Source: Chloroflexi bacterium UBA6077
GTDB lineage: Bacteria; Chloroflexota; UBA6077
Length of the DNA stretch: 64,000 nt
Reading direction: 5' to 3'
Assembly (NCBI GenBank): GCA_002436065.1
Contig: DIXP01000084.1
Span: 117,876 to 181,875, forward strand
The notes below the pieces were generated by a model. It was not told where the DNA came from. It ran no database searches and was given only the letters and a program-made list of their open reading frames with translations. The position numbers and the translations under genes were made by a program. Below are positions 52,215 to 60,726 of this stretch, piece by piece. The number at the start of each line of letters is the position of its first letter. Within the stretch, counting starts at the first letter, position 1.

Positions 52215-53818
52215 CAACCACGGTTGAGCGAACCCAACAGCAGGAGCTCGCGAGCCTTCTGCGATCCATCAACTCCGCCCGATCCGTTGGATCCGACACC
52301 CTGGTGGAAGCCAACGGCAACCTCCGCGTCTCGGTTGCCCTGGATAGCTTGGTGGAGACCTGCTCCCTCCTCAACCACCGGTTTGGCGCCCCCCTGTCTA
52401 CGATGGTCGGCCTGGACGACCGCGCCCGAAGTGGCCAATTCCGGTTGGTCTACGTCTTCTCCGTCGGGAGGCAGTGGGTAAGCGTGGAGACCGAGGTCGA
52501 CCCGGCCCAGCCGCGATTCCCATCGGTGACGCCCGCCCTGCCGGCCGCCCACTGGTACGAGCGGGAGGTCCAGGACCTCCTCGGACTCACGCCCGAAGGA
52601 CACCCCGATCCCCGCCGACTGGTCCTCCACGACGACTGGCCCGAAGGGGTATACCCGCTGCGCAAGGACTTCGACCCCTCCGTGCCCGTGCCGCGAGTCC
52701 ACGGGACGCCCCACCGCTTCCACCACCTGCACGGCGAGGGCATTGTCGAGATCCCAGTCGGCCCGATCCACGCGGGGGTGATCGAGCCGGGGCACTTCCG
52801 CTTCGCGGCGGTGGGCGAGGTCGTCCTCCACCTGGAGACCCGACTCTTCTACAGCCACCGTGGGCTCGAGAAACTGGCGGAGGGACAGCGCTTCGACAGG
52901 GTCCTCCAGATCGCCGAGCGGATCTGCGGCGCCTGCGCCCTCTCCCACGCCGTTGCCTACTGTCAGGCCATCGAGTCGCTGGCCGGTGTGGAGATTCTCC
53001 CCAGGGCCGCTGCATTGCGCACCCTCGCCCTGGAGCTTGAGCGTCTCTACAACCACGTGGGCGACCTGGGGAACATCTGTGCCGGGGTCGGCTTCGCGGT
53101 GGGTACGAGCCAGGGAGGGAGGCTCAAAGAGCAGCTTCAACGGCTGAACGAGCGACTCCTGGGGCACCGCTTCCTGCGAGGCGTGTGCCGGATCGGAGGT
53201 GTGCGGCGCGACGTGGAGCCAGCCGCGCTGCGCGACGCGGCCGAGACCCTGCGGCGGGTAGAGGTCGAGTTCACGGACTACGTGCGGCTGCTGCTCTCAA
53301 ACGAACCGCTCGCGGATCGAATGATCCGAACAGGGCTCGTGCCGACCGAGGCCGCCCTGGCTCTGGGGGCCGTTGGGGTGGCCGCAAGGGCCAGCGGTGT
53401 CGACCGGGACGCCCGCCGGGACCATCCCCATGCCTACTATGGCGAACTGGACGTTCCGATAGTCGTGAGGACCGAGGGTGATGTGCGCGCCAGGGCCCAA
53501 GTGAGGATGGACGAGGCCGCAGTCTCCTTCAGCCTCGTGCAGGCCCTGCTGGAGCGGTTGCCGGATGGGCCCCTCTCGGTACAGATTGGGGATATCCCCG
53601 CTTACCGGGTCGGGATCGGGGTGACCGAGTCACCCCGCGGGGAGTGCATCCACTGGGTTCGTACTGGACCCGACGGCCGTATCGACCGCTATCGCATCCG
53701 CTCGGCGTCCTACTGCAACTGGCCCGTCGTTGCCCTGGCCGTGCCCGGCAACATCGTGCCGGACTTCCCTCTGATCAACAAGAGCTTCGAGCTGTGCTAC
53801 TCCTGCATGGATCGATAG
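52211..53818 (+). CDS. hyfG: group-4-type [NiFe]-hydrogenase large subunit (NuoC-NuoD fusion), encoded without C-terminal extension
   Basis: A 535-aa protein. Residues about 20-150 are a NuoC-like domain (HWYEREVQDLLGLTPEGHPD, RLVLHDDWPEGVYPLRKDF) and the rest is NuoD-like (GPIHAGVIEPGHFRFAAVGE, HRGLEKLAEGQRFDRVLQIA). The N-terminal Ni-ligand motif is intact: ERICGACALSHAVAYCQ near 237. The C-terminal one is ELCYSCMDR, and the stop codon follows the Arg directly. In E. coli HycE the protease HycI cuts after the equivalent Arg (CTDR, from memory), so this protein is made already in mature form. It should bind the NiFe site on the cytoplasmic side of the complex. Start GTG overlaps the hyfF stop. 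Confidence 0.9.
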   Translation: MTTTVERTQQQELASLLRSINSARSVGSDTLVEANGNLRVSVALDSLVETCSLLNHRFGAPLSTMVGLDDRARSGQFRLVYVFSVGRQWVSVETEVDPAQPRFPSVTPALPAAHWYEREVQDLLGLTPEGHPDPRRLVLHDDWPEGVYPLRKDFDPSVPVPRVHGTPHRFHHLHGEGIVEIPVGPIHAGVIEPGHFRFAAVGEVVLHLETRLFYSHRGLEKLAEGQRFDRVLQIAERICGACALSHAVAYCQAIESLAGVEILPRAAALRTLALELERLYNHVGDLGNICAGVGFAVGTSQGGRLKEQLQRLNERLLGHRFLRGVCRIGGVRRDVEPAALRDAAETLRRVEVEFTDYVRLLLSNEPLADRMIRTGLVPTEAALALGAVGVAARASGVDRDARRDHPHAYYGELDVPIVVRTEGDVRARAQVRMDEAAVSFSLVQALLERLPDGPLSVQIGDIPAYRVGIGVTESPRGECIHWVRTGPDGRIDRYRIRSASYCNWPVVALAVPGNIVPDFPLINKSFELCYSCMDR

Positions 53819-53839
53819 ATGGTTTGGTGAGGTAACCAA

Positions 53840-54727
53840 ATGCTAGACATACTGCGCGCCAGCCTGCGAACTGGTCGGGTGACGGAGAGCTACCCGCGCC
53901 AACCGGAGGAGGGCACCTGTCTCCGGGGCCGACCATGGATCGATCCGTCGAGCTGCCATGCTTGCGGTGCCTGTGCTGCCGTCTGCCCTTCGGGTGCCAT
54001 CACCCTGGATTCGTCGACTCACACCGTTCGCCGGTGGCAGCTCGACCTCGCAAAATGTGTCTTCTGTGGCTTGTGCGAGGAGGCATGCCCCCACGGTGCC
54101 CTCGCGATGACCAACGACTTCGAGCTGGCAAGCCGGACTCGCCGGGACCTCGTGGTGGGCTTAACCCACGGCCCTCAGATTGCCGGGGGTAGCGGCCAGG
54201 CAGCGCCGGCCTCGGTCGAACAGCAGCCTGCCCCCGCCGGCATGGGCGTCCAGGTGAAGGGCTTGAGACGGCGGATTCAATCACGGCTCAGGCGCTCCCT
54301 GCACATCCGGCACATGGCCGCAGGCTCGGACAACAGCACCGACTGGGAGATTTCCGCACTCCTGAACCCCATCTACGACGTGCAGCGGTTGGGTATCGAC
54401 TTCGTCGCCTCGCCTCGCCACGCCGACCTGCTGCTGGTGACCGGCGCGGTGACCCGCCACCTGGAACCCGCGCTGCACGCCACCTATGAGGCGATGCCCG
54501 CGCCCCAGTTGGTTGTGGCTGCCGGCGACGAGGCGTGCGGCGGGGGTGTACTCCATGGGAGCTACGCCGTTGCCGGAGGCGTGGACCGATGCCTTCCCGT
54601 CGACGTCTACATCCCCGGCGACCCGCCCCGCCCGCAGGCCCTCATTCAGGGCCTCCTGGTCGCCCTCGACCGGCTGGAGCCGAAGACCCGCCGCGCGGAG
54701 TTGACCGCGGCACCCGGCAAGCCGTAG
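53840..54727 (+). CDS. fused HyfH (ferredoxin) and HyfI (small subunit) protein with missing proximal-cluster cysteines
   Basis: A 295-aa fusion. Residues about 35-95 hold two intact [4Fe-4S] motifs (CHACGACAAVCP and CVFCGLCEEACP) like HyfH/HycF. After a variable linker comes a NuoB/HycG-like domain (SPRHADLLLVTGAVTRHLEP near 192, GGVDRCLPVDVYIPGDPPRP near 250). Compared with HycG (GGCNGCEIEI, GACGNSGG, PGCPP; recalled from memory), this protein has GSDNSTDWEI, GDEACGGG and PGDPP. The four cluster ligands become Asp, Thr, Glu and Asp; one Cys lies nearby in DEAC. The proximal cluster that wires the NiFe site is therefore probably absent. Last gene of the operon, 21 bases after hyfG. Confidence 0.85.
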   Translation: MLDILRASLRTGRVTESYPRQPEEGTCLRGRPWIDPSSCHACGACAAVCPSGAITLDSSTHTVRRWQLDLAKCVFCGLCEEACPHGALAMTNDFELASRTRRDLVVGLTHGPQIAGGSGQAAPASVEQQPAPAGMGVQVKGLRRRIQSRLRRSLHIRHMAAGSDNSTDWEISALLNPIYDVQRLGIDFVASPRHADLLLVTGAVTRHLEPALHATYEAMPAPQLVVAAGDEACGGGVLHGSYAVAGGVDRCLPVDVYIPGDPPRPQALIQGLLVALDRLEPKTRRAELTAAPGKP

Positions 54728-54823
54728 CCTCTACCAAGGGATTACGGCCACTCCTGTTGGAGACAATACCTGGCATGGCGGTTGCCCTCCGCGGCAGCTA
54801 TCTGGGAGGTATGGAGGGAACAC

Positions 54824-56254
54824 ATGTCCAGCTTTCGCGACCTAGGGCTGAGTGAGCCGCTGCTCCGCAGCCTCGACGAAATGGGCTTCGAGGAGCCTAC
54901 ACCTGTCCAGGCTCAGGCCATTCCCCTGCTACTGCAGGGTCGGGACGTCGTCGCCCAGGCCCTCACGGGAACCGGCAAGACCGCTGCCTTTGGGGTTCCC
55001 CTGGTGGAGCGAATCGACATCAGGAGGACCTCGCCACAGGCGGTGGTGATGGCCCCCACCCGAGAGTTGGCGGTGCAGGTAGCCGGGCAGCTCAGCGGGA
55101 TCGGCCGGCATCGGGGCCTACTTCTGGTGCCGATCTACGGCGGCCAGCCCATCGATCGCCAGCTCCGGGCGCTGCGCCGCGGGGTTCACGCCATCGTGGC
55201 CACCCCAGGACGGTTGATGGACCACATGCGTCGGGGAACGGTGGACCTCTCCCGTGTGGCCACGCTGGTGCTGGACGAGGCCGACCTGATGCTGGACATG
55301 GGTTTCCTGGAGGACATCGAGTACATCATGTCCCACCTCCCTTCCGAGCGACTCACGGCCCTCTTCTCCGCCACCATGCCCGAGCCAATCCTCGCGCTGG
55401 CCCGCAGCTACATGCATGAGCCTGAGATACTCCGGCTGAGCCGCCCGAGAGCGCTGACGGTTCCCGAGACGAACCAGATCTACTACCAGGTACCCTTCCG
55501 GCGCAAACTGGACGCGCTCTGTCGGGTCCTGGACGTCAAGCAGCCCGAACGGGCCCTGGTGTTCTGCGCCACCAAGCGAACGGTCGACGACGTCGTCGAG
55601 TCGCTCCAGGGCCAGGGCTACATGGTCGAGGGGCTGCACGGTGACATGAGCCAGCCGGTGCGGGAGAGGGTGCTGAGGGCCTTGCGCAGTGGACAGGCAG
55701 AAGTGCTGGTAGCTACCGACGTGGCGGCCCGAGGGCTGGACATCCCGGAGGTCACCCACGTGGTGAACTTCGACATCCCGCCCGACGCCGAGTACTACGT
55801 CCACCGCATCGGACGCACGAGTAGACTGGGGCGAAAGGGAGAGGCAATCACCTTCGTGAACCCCTGGGAGATGCGGGAGATAAGGGTCATCGAGCGAATC
55901 ACAGGAGCACGCATCCAGCGCCAGGAAGTACCATCAATGGCCGAGGCGGAAGACCGGGAGGCGCAGCTGCTGGAGGAGCGACTTGCGGAGACTTTGTCCG
56001 CCGGCCGCTGGGGTCGGTTTCGCGCGATGGTCGAGGGGATGCTCGTCGACCACGACCCCGTCGACGTGGCTGCAGCGGCGCTCTCCATGGTGGCTGCCCG
56101 GCCCGCCCGAGCGAAGCCCCAGCCGGCGACACTAACCGGACAGGCGACGCCAATCGAACAGGCGGCGCCCACTAGAAAGGCAAGGCCTACCAGAAAGGCA
56201 TCGCCTACCAGAAAGGCGTCGCCGGAGGGAAAGCGTCGTCGTCGCGCGGTCTGA
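54824..56254 (+). CDS. DEAD-box RNA helicase
   Basis: A 476-aa ATP-dependent RNA helicase. The Q motif is FEEPTPVQAQAIP, motif I ALTGTGKTAAFG near residue 45, motif Ia APTRELA, motif II VLDEADLMLDMG near 150 and motif III LFSATMP. Later motifs include DVAARGLDIPEVTHVVNFD and HRIGRTSRLGRKGEA. It unwinds structured RNA, for example in ribosome assembly or mRNA decay. The C-terminal 60 residues are basic with three repeats of the PTRKA(S/R) type encoded by a 21-bp tandem repeat and end KRRRRAV, a likely RNA-binding tail. Start at 54824 with GGAGGG upstream. It follows the hyf-like operon by 96 bases and is probably separate. Confidence 0.92.
   Translation: MSSFRDLGLSEPLLRSLDEMGFEEPTPVQAQAIPLLLQGRDVVAQALTGTGKTAAFGVPLVERIDIRRTSPQAVVMAPTRELAVQVAGQLSGIGRHRGLLLVPIYGGQPIDRQLRALRRGVHAIVATPGRLMDHMRRGTVDLSRVATLVLDEADLMLDMGFLEDIEYIMSHLPSERLTALFSATMPEPILALARSYMHEPEILRLSRPRALTVPETNQIYYQVPFRRKLDALCRVLDVKQPERALVFCATKRTVDDVVESLQGQGYMVEGLHGDMSQPVRERVLRALRSGQAEVLVATDVAARGLDIPEVTHVVNFDIPPDAEYYVHRIGRTSRLGRKGEAITFVNPWEMREIRVIERITGARIQRQEVPSMAEAEDREAQLLEERLAETLSAGRWGRFRAMVEGMLVDHDPVDVAAAALSMVAARPARAKPQPATLTGQATPIEQAAPTRKARPTRKASPTRKASPEGKRRRRAV
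56168..56230 (+). repeat. 21-bp tandem repeat in the helicase tail
   Basis: Three copies of a unit like CCTACCAGAAAGGCATCG with slight changes, encoding Pro-Thr-Arg-Lys-Ala-(Arg/Ser) repeats at the basic C-terminus of the DEAD-box protein. Confidence 0.8.
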
Positions 56255-56371
56255 GCCAGTCGACCGTCGCTATCAATCGATGAAGTCCGTCACGTAGTAT
56301 GTCTTCGCAGCGGCAGTCGTGAACACCCCGACCCCTATGCAGTGAGCCATGGCTTGTGGTTGCGCAACCAT

Positions 56372-57313
56372 CTATCCCAGCATGTCGCTGGTTCCCTGGC
56401 TTGGGCCCCTCGTCTTGATGAAGGTACCGAGGCGCAGCTCGTCGAAGGCCGTCCGCAGCTCCTCCTGGGTATTCATGACGATCGGCCCGCGCCAGGCAAC
56501 AGGCTCCCGAATCGGCTGTCCAGAGATCAGCAGGAAGCGCACCGGCTCATCCTCCGCCCCAACCCTGACCTCCTCACCCGCATCAAACAGCACCAGCTGC
56601 CCATCGCCAATCATGGCATCCTGCTCCGCATCCAGGTAGCAGGCTCCTTCCGCTTCGTAGCTGAAGGGATCCTCCTGCTGGCAGAAGAGCCCCTTCCCCC
56701 CGATGACGTAGGCGAAGACAGTGTGGCCACGGGGCGTGGGATGCCGGAAATCGACCCCTGGCGGAACGGTGACGTCGAGGTATTCGGGGCTGGTGACCAC
56801 ATCGGCTACCGGGCCCACCACATCCCCAACCCTCCCCGCGATGACCTTGATCCGCGTGCCACTTGGCTCGATGATTTCGGGGATCATGGTTCTGGATACG
56901 TCTCGGTAGCGTGGCTCCATCATCTTCTGGGATGCGGGCAGATTGGCCCAGAGCTGGAAGCCGTACATGGCCCCCTTCCCATCGCCCTTCGGCATCTCCT
57001 GATGAATAATGCCGCTCCCGGCGGTCATCCACTGCACGTCGCCTGAGGAGATCACCCCGCTGTTGCCAAGACTGTCTCCATGCTCCACATCCCCCCGCAG
57101 AACGTATGTGACGGTCTCAATACCACGATGGGGATGCCATGGGAACCCTGCCAGGTACTTCTCCGGCTCGACAGAACGAAAGTCGTCCAGCAGCAGAAAG
57201 GGATCAAAGAGCTGCGGATCGCCAAAACCGATGGCCCTGCGAAGATGGACGCCGGCCCCTTCGATGGTTGGTCGGCTCCTGAAGACCTTGCGTATGTGCC
57301 TGCTTTCCGCCAT
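56372..57313 (-). CDS. pirin-family bicupin protein
   Basis: A 313-aa pirin. The N-terminal cupin carries the metal-site signature FPWHPHRGIETVTYVLRGDV (His-x-His near 58, Glu nearby) and WMTAGSGIIHQEMPKG near 95 (His, Glu). The C-terminal cupin has FAYVIGGKGLFCQQEDPF and GDGQLVLFDAGEEVRV. Pirins bind iron and are reported as quercetinases or redox-sensing regulators, and which applies here is open. GGGAGGTGG precedes the start. It is transcribed alone, convergent with the DEAD-box gene. Confidence 0.9.
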   Translation of the reverse strand: MAESRHIRKVFRSRPTIEGAGVHLRRAIGFGDPQLFDPFLLLDDFRSVEPEKYLAGFPWHPHRGIETVTYVLRGDVEHGDSLGNSGVISSGDVQWMTAGSGIIHQEMPKGDGKGAMYGFQLWANLPASQKMMEPRYRDVSRTMIPEIIEPSGTRIKVIAGRVGDVVGPVADVVTSPEYLDVTVPPGVDFRHPTPRGHTVFAYVIGGKGLFCQQEDPFSYEAEGACYLDAEQDAMIGDGQLVLFDAGEEVRVGAEDEPVRFLLISGQPIREPVAWRGPIVMNTQEELRTAFDELRLGTFIKTRGPSQGTSDMLG

Positions 57314-57419
57314 GGATGTCCACCTCCCTAACCTTGATGATCATCCTGGCATTCCCCGTGCCGCGGCATCAGGATCCCAACCGCTCCGCCCCTCCGTAGC
57401 CTTCGCCAGACCACACCTC

Positions 57420-57713
57420 TCACCCCGCAGTGAGAGATGGCTTGCCGGCTGCACGACGCTGGTTCTCGTCCTCCACCAGTGCGCCGGCCCGCTGCCGAGC
57501 CTCCTCGAACTCCATCTCCTCCTTGGGATAGCTGATGCAATACCACTCACGTTGGCCGGTATCCAGAAGCTCCCCCACCAGAACGGTCGCGAACTGCCCG
57601 ACCTTCCGGGGTTGGATGCTGTTGGGCTTGAATCTATCCAGTGCCTGTAATGTGGCAACATACTTTCCCTGTGTCTGCTGCCAGCGGGTAATCGAGAGTC
57701 TCTGCATCTGCAT
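57420..57713 (-). CDS. small unknown protein
   Basis: A 97-aa soluble protein beginning MQMQRLSITRWQQTQGKYVA. The middle (LDRFKPNSIQPRKVGQFATV) and the end (EEARQRAGALVEDENQRRAA) look like a short beta domain followed by a charged helix. No family recognised. The start is supported by GGGAGGAAG directly upstream. It lies 106 bases upstream of the pirin gene on the same strand; whether they are co-transcribed cannot be told. Confidence 0.6.
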   Translation of the reverse strand: MQMQRLSITRWQQTQGKYVATLQALDRFKPNSIQPRKVGQFATVLVGELLDTGQREWYCISYPKEEMEFEEARQRAGALVEDENQRRAAGKPSLTAG

Positions 57714-59100
57714 CGCTTCCTCCCACCATTGATGTCTCCCTACATGTTACACCAGAGAGTCGGTCGCCTTCCCTGATGCACCGCATACTGCCCTTGTGAA
57801 ACGCGCCTCGCTGCAATAGAATCTGCCCGGTACCCCTACAGCGTCCGATGAACCCGGCGTCCAAGCCCTGCTCACTTCCGCGTCCCCAAGCCCAATCCCG
57901 CGGGAGGTTATGCATGCTCGGGAAGGGAACGGCCTGGCCCTCCTACCTGGTCGTCTTCGTTGCCAGCGCCTGTACGATGGTGATTGAGCTGGTCGCGGGG
58001 CGAATGATGGCCCCCATCATCGGGGTCTCGCTGTACAGCTGGACCAGCATCATCGGCGTCGTCCTGGCCGGCATCAGCCTGGGGAACTACCTTGGCGGCC
58101 GCATCGCCGATCGCCTTCCCAGGCCGCAGACCTTGGGCTCACTCCTCCTCCTCAGCGGACTCTCCAGCCTGGGCATCCTCGCCCTCATTCAGGGTAGCTG
58201 GGGCAGGCTGGTCGACCTGCCAATCCCGCTACTGGCCAAGATCACGCTGTTGACTGCCACCCTCTTTTTCCTGCCCAGCTGCCTGCTGGGCACCATTTCA
58301 CCCCTGGTGGTCAAGCTTGCTCTCAAGGAACTCGCGACGACAGGCTCTACCGTGGGAAAGATCTACGCCTTCTCCACGGTCGGCAGCATAGTCGGGACCT
58401 TCGCCACCGGCTTCCTGCTGATCTCCTGGCTGGGGACCCGCGCCGTAGTCGGCTGGGTCGCGGTCCTGCTGGTGGCTATAGGGCTACTCTACGGGGAGTT
58501 CTGGAGGCGAGGGCAGGCCATAGCGGCCGTGAGCCTCATCCTGTTCCTGGGGTTCGGCTACTACCTGAACGACAAAAGCGCCTTCACCTCCCCCTACTGG
58601 AAGGAGAGCAACTACTACTCCATCCGCTTCTACAACCTGAGCGATGGAGACGGGGGTGACAGTGGTTCCGTGAGGGCGATGGTGCTGGACCATCTCGTCC
58701 ACAGCTTTGTTTCCCTGAGCGACCCTACCCGGCTCGACTACGGATACGAGAGGGTGTACGCGGATATCCTCGAGTACATGGCCCAGACGAGACCCTCGGT
58801 TGACACCCTGTTCATCGGCGGCGGCGGATACGCCTTCCCCCGCTACATGGAGCATCTCTACCCCACCAGCCACCTGGAGGTGATCGAGATCGACCCCGAG
58901 GTAACGCGGGCTGCCTACGAAGAGATGGGCCTCCCTCAGGACAGCCGCATCGTGACACACAACATGGACGCCCGCCTCTTCTTCACCAACGGCGACGCCA
59001 GGCAGGAGAGGCATGACCTGGTCTTGGGTGACGCTTTCAACGACCTGTCGATCCCCTATCACCTCACCACGCTGGAGTTCAACCAGATGCTGAAAGCGTC

Positions 59101-60345
59101 CAGGGCCGACGCATCTAATTCTTGGGGGTGAGGATGGTAGACAGGGCTGGTAGGATATCGTCCAGGTTTGAGCATTGGACGGAGTTCTACATGGAGCCCT
59201 TTGTTGGCCGCGGTCTATCTGAGCATTTCGCCTCTCTTGAGGACCCGCGGGTAGAGCGCACGAAGCTGCACCCTCTTCAGAGCATAGTGATGATAGCCCT
59301 ATGTGGGGTGATTGCTGGGGCTGAGAGCTGGAATGACATTGAGGAGTTTGGGGTAACGTTGGAGGATTTCTTTGCCGACTTCTTGGATCTTCCGAACGGC
59401 ATCCCCTCCCACGACACCTTCAACCGGGTGTTCGCATCGATAGATCCCAAGCAGTTTCGGGAGTGCTTCCTCGGCTGGACGCGCTCGGTGGCCTCGGTGC
59501 TGCCTGAGGTGATAGCCCTGGACGGCAAAGTGGTAAGAAGGAGCCATGACCGCTGGATGGGCAAAGGGGCGATCCACATGGTCAGCGCCTGGGCTAGCAC
59601 GAACAGGCTGGTGCTCGCTCAGGAGAAGGTAGACGAGAAGACGAACGAGATCAAGGCCCTACCGGAACTGCTACGGTCTCTAGCGATATCTGGATGCATA
59701 GTGACTATCGACGCGATGGGGTGCCAGCGGGAGATAGCCCGTCAGATCGTGGAGCAGGGAGGTGACTACGTGCTCTCCCTCAAGGGCAACCAAGGAACCC
59801 TTCAAGAGGATGTGGAGGCGAGCTTCAAGGAGGCGATGGCCGTCGAGTTCAGGGACGTGGTGCATGACCATGCGAAAGAGGTAGGCAAGGGGCATGGGAG
59901 GATCGAGCTTCGGGAGTCTTGGGTGATCAGCGACCAAGAGGTGATGAGTTGGATAAACTCCCACCACAAGTGGCCGGGACTCGGGGCCATAGGGGCGGTG
60001 AGGGCAGAGCGGCGCATCGGGGCTAAGGTGGAGCAGGAGACTCGCTACTTCCTCTTGAGCAGGACAATGCCAGCAGCAGAGTTCGCCAACGCCGTCAGGA
60101 GCCACTGGGGAATAGAGAACAGCGTACATTGGGTGCTTGACGTGGCCTTCCACGAGGACGCCAGCCGCATCCGTCAAGGCTATGCCGCCGAGAACTTCGC
60201 CGTCCTTCGCCATATAGCCCTCAACCTGCTCCAGCGCCACCCCACCAAACGAGGCTCCAGCATTAGAACCAGGCGGCTCAGGGCAGGTTGGGATAAGGCC
60301 TACCTGTTGGAGCTGCTCACCGACAATTAAGATGCGTCGGCCCTG
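59101..60345 (+). mobile_element. ISAs1-family insertion sequence, complete
   Basis: 1245 bp. The ends read CAGGGCCGACGCATCT inward from both sides (16 identical bases, then near-identity with one slipped base), which fits ISAs1-family ends. A 10-bp target duplication TGAAAGCGTC flanks it (59091-59100 and 60346-60355), fully intact. One transposase gene fills the element. Confidence 0.95.
59134..60330 (+). CDS. ISAs1-family transposase
   Basis: A 398-aa DDE transposase. An N-terminal region (HFASLEDPRVERTKLHPLQS; ALCGVIAGAESWNDIEEFG) precedes the catalytic core: first Asp in IALDGKVVRRSHDRW near 127, second in IVTIDAMGCQREIARQIVEQ near 190, and the Glu region in HWGIENSVHWVLDVAFHEDA near 325. 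The reading frame is open and of family length, so the element may still move. ATG 59134 is preceded by GGGGGTGAGG; GTG and TTG codons just upstream are alternatives. Confidence 0.92.
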   Translation: MVDRAGRISSRFEHWTEFYMEPFVGRGLSEHFASLEDPRVERTKLHPLQSIVMIALCGVIAGAESWNDIEEFGVTLEDFFADFLDLPNGIPSHDTFNRVFASIDPKQFRECFLGWTRSVASVLPEVIALDGKVVRRSHDRWMGKGAIHMVSAWASTNRLVLAQEKVDEKTNEIKALPELLRSLAISGCIVTIDAMGCQREIARQIVEQGGDYVLSLKGNQGTLQEDVEASFKEAMAVEFRDVVHDHAKEVGKGHGRIELRESWVISDQEVMSWINSHHKWPGLGAIGAVRAERRIGAKVEQETRYFLLSRTMPAAEFANAVRSHWGIENSVHWVLDVAFHEDASRIRQGYAAENFAVLRHIALNLLQRHPTKRGSSIRTRRLRAGWDKAYLLELLTDN

Positions 60346-60726
60346 TGAAAGCGTCGATGAAGCCGGACGGAGTCTTCCTCGCCAACATCATAGACAACCC
60401 GAGCAGGGGCAGCTTCCTCAAACCTTATGTCAACACCCTGAGAAGGGTCTTTCCCCACGTTACCATCGCCGCGACGGGCTTCGGTTGGGACTCCTCCAGC
60501 CGGAACACGCTCATCGTCGTGGCATCCAACACCCCGCTGGACCCGGAAGACTTCACCGCGACCTTGACCCGACTACACGGGGGCACGGAACCATCCACAC
60601 GGATCATGGCCGAGCAGGAACTGGCCAGCTACATGGCGGACGCCACCGACCTCGTGCTCACCGATGACCACGCGCCGGTGGACCAACTGATCGCCGTGCT
60701 GTTCGACGAAAGGGGGCGATAGAGCT

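Larger units (their letters stand above)
57914..60722 (+). pseudogene. membrane-anchored spermidine-synthase-like gene split by an IS element
   Basis: Joining 57914-59100 with 60356-60722 (one target copy kept) gives a continuous 517-aa frame reading FNQMLKAS-MKPDGVFLANI across the junction. The N-terminal 220 residues are seven or so hydrophobic helices (VVFVASACTMVIELVAGRMM, ISLGNYLGGRIADRLPRP). The C-terminal part is a spermidine-synthase-type methyltransferase fold (TLFIGGGGYAFPRYMEHLYP, LEVIEIDPEVTRAAYEEM, DLVLGDAFNDLSIPYHLTT). The usual catalytic Asp site is visible in GDAFND. Start at ATG 57914 with GGGAGG upstream. Substrate and product are unknown for membrane-fused members. The interruption removes the C-terminal 120 residues, so the gene is probably dead but freshly broken. 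Confidence 0.88.
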
